Shown here: piece by piece, positions 22,857 through 32,700 of the stretch | Position numbering within the stretch: position 1 is the stretch's first letter | Layout: each line of letters opens with the position of its first letter | Origin: Neospora caninum Liverpool | Lineage: Eukaryota > Apicomplexa > Conoidasida > Eucoccidiorida > Sarcocystidae | Assembly (NCBI RefSeq): GCF_000208865.1 | Contig: NC_018387.1 | Coordinates: 1,593,120-1,657,119, forward strand | Direction: 5' to 3' | DNA length: 64,000 nucleotides | Notes under the pieces: generated by a model | Told to the model about the DNA's origin: nothing | Databases searched by the model: none | The model's input: the letters and a program-made list of their open reading frames with translations, nothing else | Position numbers and translations under genes: made by a program

Positions 22857-24957
22857 ACACAGCTTCAGAGGTGTCGTGATTCACCTGCCGGCGATTGTTG
22901 AGGGACGCACGAACGCCGGTCAGTGCAGCCAAATTAAGGTAAGAACTTTATCTGGTCGTTCGACTGGCGGAAGTGTAGCTATCGCTGCGTGAACGAAATA
23001 GTGCTAGAAACTGCAGAGATGAACAGAAGCAACGCTTGCTCCGTTGCTTGGAGAATACAGTATTGGTGCAGCAGGATTGCCTGGTTGATGCAGTGCACCA
23101 GGATTGCCTGGTTGATGCAGTGCACCAGGATTGCCTGGTTGATGCAGTGCACCAGGATTGCCTGGTTGATGCAGTGCACCAGGATTGCCTGGTTGATGCA
23201 GTGCACCCTACAGAGACGCATCGGGTCGCCGGGCCTCTTCACAAGCCTGGCGCCCAGATGAGTTCACCCGCTACCTGGGCGAGTCGATGCTTCAGCAAAT
23301 GTATCCAAACAGGGTGCTTGCCAAAACAACTTTCCCTCAGCACCGCGACGTTTCTTCAGCCTTCCCCATGACAGATTTCCAGCTAACCATAGCATTCGTG
23401 ACATATCGCCAGAAGAGTTCCCCGACAGAATTCCTTGCGTGGGCGCTGCCTTACAAAGGTGGTAATTGTAGAGCTTTCACAGCTGGAAAATTTTAACCTG
23501 TTTGAAAAGTAATGAGGCAGTCTCTTAAATCAGGTATTGCCTATCTCTACAAATGCAGTGCAGATTGATTATGCGTGATTGCACTACAGCGTTGGCGGCA
23601 GCCGCTGTGCTGGAGGAGGCTTCATCACAATTACTAGCGTTGTTGCATGAGCAGAAATCCTTGACGCCGCAAAGTGCTACAGGAAACTCACACGTTATTC
23701 TCAGTGCAGCCTAAACAGGTGTCGTACATGCGGTGGACAAAATTAGTAGCTTATTTCGAAAGGCCGCGAAAGCGTAGTGCCATGTGTGGCATGATGAACA
23801 GTCCGTCTGTTGGGTGACTGTATTTCTGGTCTACACGATAGACTAAAGGGTTTCGGGTTTATCGAAAGTAGCACGCGAATGCGGTAATGGCGGTCAACCG
23901 CCATCATTTCACCAATCAAATTGTGATGCAGTATTTGGCTATGACTCCCTCTGCCCTATCCTCTGATATAGCACATTGATGCTGGATGGACTGGGCCAGC
24001 CTCCTCCAACATTAGTGAGATGCCGACTGCGGGTGGTGGCCGGCCATCGTCCGCAGAACAGCTGCAGGCCACTGAACTGTCGTTCTTGCCATGAGCGAAC
24101 AGGGCGCGCTAACGGTCGAGTATGGCAGAACCCGTTTCTGTCGGGCTATGGAAAGCAGCTAGGCTGATCGAACCCCCTTGGTGATTCCTCCGGGTACATC
24201 CTCGAGTGCTTTCCACCTCTCTCGTGGCAGGGAAAGACTCCTGAATGCAGATATGCAGCTGTTCGCAGCACGCATGCGCACGCCAAGCGCCAGCAATAGT
24301 GAGATGATCGCGATGCATGGTTCTTCACTTTACCAGCAGAGGTTGTTGCGGTTGCTCTGCGACGTCATGGAAGGCTTGTCATGAAACGCCCACCTGCTAG
24401 AAACAAGATTATATTCGTTTGGGCCCGCAAGCTCAGGACCACAACACGTATTAATGACCGCGTGTCTTGAACAGCATGGGCAGCAAGGATCGAAGTGGCA
24501 ATTTAGTTCCATGGTGGCGTTGTCACCATCAACAGCAGGTGTGTGCAAGGCACTCAGCAGATCGCACGCCCGATTGCTGCAGATACTTGGAGGCCGCCGA
24601 GGATCAATGCTGCGGAAACTGTCGGCCGAGAGCGACCGGCCAAAAACTGATCCTCTGCCACCGGGGCACGGACTGTCTCGCCTTGATCTAACTCCCATTC
24701 GCAGTAGTTCACAACGCGGCAACACACATGGCTGTGAGCACTGACTTTTTTTCTGCGGTCCGTAGTAGCGGGAAAGCGTTGGCGGTGGAGAGCAAGGTGC
24801 AACTTTTTGAATGGGTGTTCGTGGTCTATGCTCCACTAAGCTGAAGCAAATGGGTGCCGGGTTACGCGACGCGAACAATACCGGCACGGGAGAACGGTAG
24901 CACCGCTGCGGAGAGAGACTGTCCGCGCAGCAGGCACCTGTTGTTGGGTTACTGCAT
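22857..24957. other. Intergenic with tandem repeat
   Basis: Holds the 27-bp x 5 tandem repeat at 23072-23206. A minus-strand Cys-rich open frame of 211 codons (24330-24965) opens without an ATG and overlaps the antisense of the acidic exon at 24958; it is left unassigned. No other gene could be supported. Confidence 0.5.
23072..23206. repeat. 27-bp tandem repeat, five perfect copies
   Basis: The 27-bp unit, beginning CAGGATTGCCTGGTTGATGC and ending AGTGCAC, occurs five times without a single mismatch. Being a multiple of three it is open in several frames: the minus strand reads the nonapeptide VHCINQAIL five times inside an 87-codon frame (22979-23242), and two plus frames are open too. No start, signal peptide or splice support picks one frame. 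Perfect identity means recent expansion or ongoing homogenisation. Confidence 0.95.
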
Positions 24958-25278
24958 GTGGTCAACGAAATGCAAGATGATGAGCAATTCGATGTTGAAG
25001 AGCACGCGATTGATGAAGAGCCAGTACACGGCGCGGAGCCCGATTCTGAAGAGCAAGAAGATGGCGTGCCCGTTACTGATGAAGAGCAAGTCGAAGATAC
25101 AGAGCACGTGATCGACGAGCAGCTGGAAGTTGAGGATGAAGAAATGGGAGATATGCAAGAGTCGGCTGAGCACCGGCAGGAACGTTCGCTTCGTTGTTTG
25201 CCTGTGACAAACCGAGTACGTAAGGATGAATATACGTGTATGACTGAACGATACCAGGCCGGTTGTGCTTGGTTCTAA
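24958..25278 (+). CDS. Acidic repeat exon of an unidentified gene
   Basis: The frame is strongly Glu/Asp-rich with a loose repeat of the type DEEQVEDTEHVIDEQ, and it extends upstream to a possible splice acceptor (CCGCGCAG, about 24931). A possible donor (GTACGTAAG) lies at about 25217, after which composition changes, so the true exon may be 24931-25217. No ATG is present at the left end, so an upstream exon must exist if the gene is real. The complementary strand is correspondingly hydrophobic but lacks a start. A compositional, acidic surface or granule protein is possible; function unknown. Confidence 0.4.
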   Translation: MVNEMQDDEQFDVEEHAIDEEPVHGAEPDSEEQEDGVPVTDEEQVEDTEHVIDEQLEVEDEEMGDMQESAEHRQERSLRCLPVTNRVRKDEYTCMTERYQAGCAWF

Positions 25279-26422
25279 CGAGTCCTACTGGCATCTTTGG
25301 GCTACGCAAGCAAGCGAATGGGAAACTTCACCATTTACCACGAGGGGTCATTAAGGGGCGTACCCGAGCATACATGGGCGCACACGATACGACCAGACAC
25401 GTGGCCAAAGCCACACAACAGCTGGGAAGCTTGAACTAATGGATGCCCCCTAGTTGTCGACAGGTTCGTAGTGTTTTTTAAGGTGCTTTACATTTGGATT
25501 CGAGTGCTGCGTCTTCTGATTGCGGCGTTCTCATGATGTTTCAGCCGAACCACCTTGATAGTAGCTGGACCGACAGACAAGCGGTACAACTGCGTGCCGC
25601 CTAGAACCATAGCAGGCACAGTGGCTTCCGTGTTCATTTTAAAATTCCTCGGTGGTGAACTTACACATTGAAATGAAGTCTGTGGTGAAAGCCAGCAACA
25701 AGGCGCTTAGTGTGACAATCCTGAACCAACACAGAACGTATTGTAGAAGCCTGACAGCCATAATCTCTCTTACGTTCGACCGGCTCGTGAGCCACGAAAA
25801 ACGGTATTGGTGTATCCGGGGCGTGCGTGCAGACTATCACCGGGTTGAATCTCGTGAAGAATTCGTGATGCAGAACTGCCCGTCACTGTTGTTCCAAGCA
25901 CATATCGAAATTACAATGAAAGCCGTAGGAAGTCGGCCTGTCATTACCTGGCCGCAGGAAAACAGCAGGCCAACGCAGCCAGTGGCGCATTTGCGTCGCC
26001 ACCCGGCTGCCGAAGAGAATCGAAAGCGCTGGACAACTGCCAAGGACTCAATCGCATGCAAGGTGGCCTCGGCTGCTGATGTGATATTCGCACACGACGC
26101 GGCAATCTATGGCATAGGGGAGGAACACTCTGGCGCTTAACTGGCCGTCGACGCTATCACAAGAGAGAAGCTTGCTGTCTTGTTAGCGAGGCTGTGGACG
26201 GCTCACGATAATACGAACAGTAGACGTGTGCTTGCTGTTGCGACCATAAGGTACTCCATAACCGCCCGGCACGGATCCGTGGTAACTCCATTGCACGGGT
26301 GGTTGGCGGAGTATACCGTCCACCCGTTCCATGCGACAGCCGCCAGCACACTACCTGCATGCCAAAACACAAATTACAATGCTGACCATGACGATCCTAG
26401 CACTCCACTGCGCGAGAGTTTT

Positions 26423-26675
26423 GGTGGGCGACGCGACGCGATCTAATGCAGAGGAACCAAGAGAACTCTCATTCACGTTACGCGCCTGGATGCTGTGACA
26501 GACACACATTCTGGCCACATTTGCGACTCCGTTGCTGTGTTTAAAGGGAACTGTTCCTGTGCAACGGCAACAATAGCTGGAAATCGCAGGGTCTACGTAA
26601 AAGGACCATCGTAGTCTGATGAGCAAGTTTAATCTGTTTTCATCGTTTCACCGGTGCGCGCTCAATCAATCTTAA
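26423..26675. repeat. Diverged direct repeat, left copy
   Basis: Matches 26955-27206 in the same orientation at a constant offset of about 532 bp, with scattered substitutions and a few small indels. Shared landmarks include GCGACGCGATCTAATGCAGA near the left end and GGACCATCGTAGTCTGATGA near the right end. Both copies keep a minus-strand open frame starting MLIRLRWSFYV, but the reading phase slips in the middle and back again, which argues against coding selection. Confidence 0.85.
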
Positions 26676-26954
26676 AGGCTTTGCTGCCTCTAGGTTGGTG
26701 TAAATAAACACGCTGCGACGGCAGCGGGCTGGGGGCTCACAGGCTGGAAGCAGAGCGCTGCTAAAAGCGATCGATATCACTTGCAGTTGCTTCCTTTTCG
26801 TCCGACATGCTCGCTGCAGGGAGTAGAATGGAATCAAAGTCTGGAATAGGACATCTAGTGAGGTTAGGCTGGAGTCAGCGTGAACCACAAAGGTCGGCTC
26901 CTAATAGGTATTGGCTCAACTGGGGAAGCACTTCACGGCGCAGGATAGATTTTT

Positions 26955-27206
26955 AATGGGCGATGCGACGCGATCTAATGCAGAGGAACCAAGAAAACTC
27001 TCATTCACGTTACGCGCCTGGCTGCTGTGACATACACACATTCTTGCCACATTGCGACACCGTTGCTGTGTTTGAAGGGAACTGTTCGTGTGAAGGTAGC
27101 AATAGCTGGAGATCACAGAGTTTACATAAAAGGACCATCGTAGTCTGATGAGCAAGCTTAATCGGTTTTCATCGTTTCACCCGGGTGCGCACAATCAGTC
27201 TTCGGA
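26955..27206. repeat. Diverged direct repeat, right copy
   Basis: Partner of 26423-26675. It begins just 3' of the stop codon of the 27219-27497 gene, so it is probably that gene's 3' UTR or flank. The left copy may therefore mark the remains of a duplicated neighbour whose coding part has been lost or replaced. Confidence 0.85.
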
Positions 27207-27218
27207 GGGGCCTGTATA

Positions 27219-27497
27219 TCACTGTAGTTTCCTTACAATCTTTCGACGGTTCAGGAGTGTGTAGAGGTTAACGCCGATGAGAATGGATCCTATCAGGAAT
27301 ACAGCCAGTAAGCTATAAGAACCTATAGGCACGACGTCGGGTGCACTATAGCCTGGAAGAGGCGAGGCGGGCGGTGTGTTTGGCGGATCGCTAGAAAACA
27401 AACCGGAGCTAAATTTCACCAGGATGAGGCAGACAAGCGGCGCACACCCGCCGACCTTCAAAACGGGAGCAAGGACAAATTCAGAGGACCTGCCCAT
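27219..27497 (-). CDS. Small predicted type-I membrane protein, 92 aa
   Basis: ATG 27495-27497 opens 92 codons. A hydrophobic N-terminal stretch (GGCAPLVCLILVKF) looks like a signal peptide, followed by a short Pro/Ser-rich segment (SDPPNTPPASPLPGYSAP). A second, clear membrane span (GSYSLLAVFLIGSILIGV) follows, then a basic tail NRRKIVRKLQ. This order (signal, short linker, span, basic cytosolic tail) is coherent for a secretory-pathway membrane protein. Alternatively this is the last exon of a larger gene: an adjoining minus-strand frame at 27458-27781 is open, and a good acceptor (TTTGTTTTCTAG, about 27396) lies inside, but no phase-consistent junction was found. Confidence 0.55.
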   Translation of the reverse strand: MGRSSEFVLAPVLKVGGCAPLVCLILVKFSSGLFSSDPPNTPPASPLPGYSAPDVVPIGSYSLLAVFLIGSILIGVNLYTLLNRRKIVRKLQ

Positions 27498-29765
27498 TTC
27501 ACCATGACGTTTTGGAAAAGAATAAGTTGTACGGAAGGCGGGCTGGTATCCCCTACGTGTGCCTGCCCGGAAACAGAGTGGTCGCCGGCCACCTTAAACT
27601 GGAAGAACAGGAGAATTTGGGCTGTCATCATCAAGTTTCTAGGAGTTTGTGAGCGAAGAACACGCAACTGGCTGGTAGGGCCAGAGAGGCAACAGTCCCG
27701 ACCTGGAGTGTCAACACGAACGGTATGTGTACCTGTCCACAGCGATACAATGAACCACCTCGAGTCGCGTAGTCCTAGCATTTAACACTCTGATTCCACC
27801 AAAGGAGGCGGAAGTTGCCCCCGAGAAGCCGAACACACCATCGTAGGTAGGAAACATCCCGGTGAGGGAAGTAGGTTTTTTCGGGGATGGAACGCTTCCG
27901 CCAAGTAATCATGTATTAGACTTGCAAAACTGAGCATTTACGTTCGGCTTTCAGTTCTTCATGACAGCAGTTCTGACGGTTTATATGTGTGGAGTCGCCG
28001 AGAGCTGGTTTTTTCGTGGTGTGCTTCGTGTGACCTGGGACGAGGAACGCATCGGAATTCTAATCAACACATCACTGCCGATCTATAGATTGGACAATCC
28101 ACTTAAGACGTGCCAAGCTACTCAGAGTATGTTTTGCCAGGCTCTTGAAATATAGCCTGGCAATAAAGGATGCCTGTGAGATACTTTGGTAACTGGAGTG
28201 CCACGGGACGCTCTCGGGGCACGAACCAGAAGTACATCCTAGCGTTGTAACAAAACAAAAAGAGACGGGATTCGTCAAACGTTGGGGCCAGATGTGGAAG
28301 CGATGGTGAACCTTTCTGTGGCGAACAATCTTGTTCAAGTTTCGAGGGATCATCTGTGGAAGGAGACACACTTGCGGTGACGTGTGGGGCTATACCTTCT
28401 GGGGCCCCGAGACATGCACACGTTGTGGGGCCTGTATTCATTGCAGCCCTTGTTCGGTTGGCGTTGACTGTTTGTTTCGATACAACAAGCACACCTCGCG
28501 AATTTATATGACCGATAACGGCGATGAAAGCGAAGACCTTCTGATACGTTTCTCAGAGCTGACATATGGGACGGAACATCTCATTTCACCGAACTTTCGG
28601 CAGGCTCTTCAAGGCCTAGCCAAAAGTGCTGTAGGAAAGAGTTGGTGATGGCGAACTCAGTAGCAAGTGTTGCAATGTTGAGTGCAGCGGACAACTTGCG
28701 AAATGGCGTGTCGATCGGCCTTGCGAAAAACGGCAAGTGGCAGCTGCCCCTCTTGCGCCGCGCACACCGATAGCTGCAATTGCTTCCCTTGCACACATCC
28801 TCTTCTGTAGAATGTCTCAGGCTCTCCGCTTGTGTATGTCGTCTCAGCTCACTTCGGGCCACCAGACGTTTTCTCCCAGCACCTTTCTGCTTGTTGAAAT
28901 CCGTTTCTACGTACTCGGGGTCTGGGTTCGTGCGACGACAGGCTACCTATAGCGAAGGACCCCGGCAACGGCGGTAGCACCTCTACATCCATTTAACAAA
29001 CAAACCGCATTCTCATCGCAGGCTTCTTAAGCGCGCCAGTTACGTCTCAGTCTACTTTCGGGTTCCTGGCAGTCGATTGCAGATGCGTCTGGCTACAGAT
29101 TCGAATATGTATAAAGAAGCGAATGCGTCTGCGCCGACACCCTGCGAGTAGATGGGAGGTCATTGGCTGTGACACTTTCCCTAACAGGATCAGGGAGACT
29201 TCTCAGAGTTTAATTAGCTCACCCTGTTCTTTTGAAAGCGTGGAAAGACGCAGGAAGCAACAGCTGCTATGTTACACCGGCGTGTAGGCCGGTCGGCGCA
29301 CAATGCCATGGCATTCCCTCTGCAGCCTACAGTCCCCCAACAATCGAAGCACAAATCACCGGGAGTGGCGGACATTTACCCTTCTACCTGAGAGCTGTTG
29401 ATTAAAAATGACTGCCAGCCAACATCCGGTTGACAGTACTGCAGTCGTTCTCTCTTATTTCCTCTGCACGGATGCACGATCGTCGCCTCAACTGCTGAAT
29501 TCTAAATCTACCCTTCTGCTCATGGAGCTCTCGGCTGCCCGTCAGTCCCTCGACCGGACTGCGATTGGTGTGGGTTCACCATCTCGAGTCCGGCTTCTCT
29601 CAACGGCACCACACCAGAGAAGCCCCTCTCCAACCCTGCAAGAGTGACATTCGCCAGATTCAGCTGAAATCTGTCGGCGATGCCCCCTTGGCATTGCAAT
29701 CATCTCAAGCGGTCGGGGTTTGGTGAATTACCTTCCCATGCATCTTGCCACCCAGCCGCGCCGAG
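27498..29765. other. Intergenic; overlapping weak candidates only
   Basis: Frames on both strands around 28118-28862 reach 125 codons (minus 28118-28492, plus 28331-28648) but overlap each other, and neither has a start context, signal peptide or splice pair that decides between them. The last few hundred bases are the 5' region of the plus-strand gene starting at 29766. Confidence 0.45.
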
Positions 29766-32700
29766 ATGCATGGCGCCTGGTGGTTCAGGGGCCCCTTTGT
29801 TGTCCCCGTCATAGACACACTTTTAACTCTTCTTCATGAGACCTATATCTCCATCTTCTGGGTAAAAGACATGTTCAATATCAAAGGGGTTGCCAAGATT
29901 CCCAGTAGCATTCCCCTTACTTGGTCAGCCCCTGGAAACGCCTTGGGATCTGTATGGCTCCCAGTTGTCTATATCTCTTCATTTGCCATACTTATCCTTC
30001 ACATTTGGCGCATGATTGTCGCAGCGAAGCACGTAAGTACAGATTTGACCTGCACTCCAGTGAAACACGCAATTTCACGTTACGGTTCTGCAGTCTTCAG
30101 ATTTTCACCGGCACCACACAACGTGTGCCCCTGCGCAGCACACAGATATCTGTCACAGTCCTCTAGATCGTAGATGTCGTTTTCTGAGCGCTCATTGTTC
30201 TGGATCAATTCCATCTGTCTTCCCAGAAACACCATGCCGCTGCATTTCGATGTTCCATCGGATATACACCCAGCGAGCAGCTGCGTCTCACTCTGTAGTG
30301 GTGCTTACACAGAGAGACGGAATCCTCTTGGGTTCATCCGACTGACTCCTGCCGCATGTTCGTCTCCGGTGCTTGTTTTACTTGTTATTCGTGAAGAAGC
30401 GCTTGTTATCGCGTTGGCTCTTGTGATTCTCTCAGGCCCGAAACCCGTTTCATCCAGGGGTCATGCACTTTGTCTTCGGTTTCTCGATACTAGCCACTCT
30501 GGCCTTTGCTGGCGTGTGTAAGTGCAGTTCCACGAACGGTGCGGTTGAAAATGACTTAATATCACAGCTGCTGTTAAGAGCTCGCATTTGCTTTTAGTGG
30601 CTTGGAAACTGTAGGTGCGAGAGTTGATCAATGGCTCAGGAAACTGACCATCACATAATGGGAGCTGCTGCCGCTCTGGAACACAACTGAGACACTCACA
30701 CAACGTTTATTGCTCGTTGTACGGAACGTGTACACACAGATGTACTTGTCAAAGCGACAGGGGCCACTTGCTAGGGCTGCAGCGTGACAACTGTTGCAAG
30801 GCAGCGTCGTAGTGCTAGTACAGAGAGGGGATCGCGAGTAATCGCTGTCGACGTTCACGAGACTTCGATCATTACCGGTAGGACGCGGTAGTCTGTGAAA
30901 CCTCTTCGTCAGTCCTTTACCACAACGTAATTGGCCGTGATTCCACACCAATGTGCGGAACTGGAAACTGCAGTTCAATCGCGATGCTGTCTGATTCCTT
31001 CACGGCTGATTCTGCAGGTGGCATGCTCGTGAGCGATTCCCTCGGGTTGGTCAACAAGTTCACGGCTCAAGTTCACTGTGCACCTTTGGCAGGTGCCGTG
31101 AATCAGGCCTGCGTGGCTGCAAGGCAGTTCGTTACCAACAGTCGCCTACAGGGGCAGGTTTTGCTTGTTTTAACGTATGTACTTCCCGCGAAAGGGGAGA
31201 GAGAGGATAGAGTTTGGAGCCATCGTGGCCTGTCGTAGTAGGACGGTAGACTAGTCGACCGTCGGTAGTATCCCTCCCAAACTGTGCGCGGGGCCCTTAG
31301 CCTCCAGATTATCCGTGACTATCCGATGCAGTGAAGCGAAAGGATGCACACGGGCGGGGGTGCGTAACACGCGTCATTTCGTTGTGAGCCACAGCAGAGT
31401 TCTTCCCTGTCATGCGCCGATGTGTTTCAAAAGCAGTTCGTCCTGAGGAAGCGGCCTTAAAATTTTCTCTCCGCATAGAATACAGCTCTCCCACTGGATG
31501 TTTTGTGACTTGTGATTTGTGTCGCGAATGCACTATGTGCACTATGCCCCTCCGCGAATTGCTGCCTCCGTCCCCGGGCACCACGCGACCGCTGCATCAG
31601 GTCATCTGTCCACACGCTGTTGGCCCATCCTGATTTACTGCTTGAGGTACTAAACCGTGAAGATGATGGAACGCTTGCCAGTTGTCTCGTTCTCCAGGCG
31701 GCCCGACTATTTCCGCTTCGTTCAGGCTGCAGTCGCGCCGCACATCCTTCTCGTGCACTGCCGATAGACAGCAACCAACTTTCGAGCCAGTTTTTTCAAC
31801 GCTGCGTGGGCAAAAGTGCTTTGGCGATTCATTGCTTTGTGTGCCACATTAACAGCGCGGTCGTAGGCCTGTTCGCGATCTTTGGCGAGATGATTATTAT
31901 TTGGGCTTGTCTTGAAGTTTGTTGTAAGCGTCAATAACGCGTTTCAGTTGAATAGAATTCTGGGGGATAATCAGCTACGCCTCTCTACCTCAACTGGGTT
32001 GATCTTTCACTAGCTGGATCATTCTGTGTCAGTGTTCGCCCCCGCTATTGTGCAACCTTGGATCTGCCACGAGACTACAACGGAGGGGCGCACCGCGCAC
32101 GGAACGCCACCCATCCCCAGGACATCGCCGCTCTCATCGCTACACCACCAATTTCGTGCCTCAGCTAAGCTTCTGGCCGCGATGTGATCTGCTTCTGTTG
32201 CTGAGTCCAAGTACAACCGCATGAACATTTTGCACCCCTTTGAGGCCTGCTTCGTAGGAGGCACTCCGTCCAGGGCCGACGCGTCCTGCGTGGCACACGC
32301 TGCGAAAGGGGGAAAATTGGGTCAACATTAATCTCTCTTCTCTGTTTCGCTGCAGTCTTTTCGGCTGCTCTCAGTCACGCCTCTGTGTTCTGTGATTCTC
32401 CATCTTTCCAGGCTTTGGTTCCCACATCCATTGCACGGTGGCCGGCGGCACGTGCGGCGCAGGATGCGGGCACTGCGGGGGCGAGCCTGTTCCCATTGCG
32501 GTCGCCTGTGATCCCGGCGGGCCCCCGGTTGTAGGCTGCGTGGCAGGCGGTCAGTGCCGCCCTCCACCTGTGGGTATCCCGATCGCTCCCGGCTGCTGCT
32601 CAGTGGACAGCGGAGGCTGTGATCGATGTGGAAGCAATCTATGCGCCACGTCTGGGCCTGTCGGCACTGGGCCGATCAGCGTCGGGCCCGTAGCAGGAGG

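Larger units (their letters stand above)
25279..27218. other. Intergenic with a diverged duplication
   Basis: Contains two related blocks of about 250 bp (26423-26675 and 26955-27206). A plus-strand frame of 162 codons (25652-26140) lacks a signal peptide, domain or splice support and is not called. The right block is the 3' flank of the small membrane-protein gene at 27219-27497. Confidence 0.55.

Noticed and set aside
24330..24965. 211-codon Cys-rich minus-strand frame
   Set aside because: It has no ATG at its 5' end and no signal peptide, and overlaps the antisense of a more convincing acidic plus-strand exon.
25652..26140. 162-codon plus-strand frame
   Set aside because: No signal peptide, domain or splice sites; length is within reach of chance in this composition.
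29745..30173. Nuclear copy of a mitochondrial membrane-protein gene
   Set aside because: The multi-span frame raised this idea, but splice sites, codon use and continuity with downstream exons fit a nuclear gene, and no cytochrome motif was seen.
31791..31866. Alternative exon 4 reading FFNAAWAKVLWRFIALCATL then stop
   Set aside because: Phase fits the upstream donor and it is hydrophobic, but it ends the protein and leaves the downstream Cys/Gly and Pro-rich exons orphaned. The 31733 acceptor joins everything in phase.
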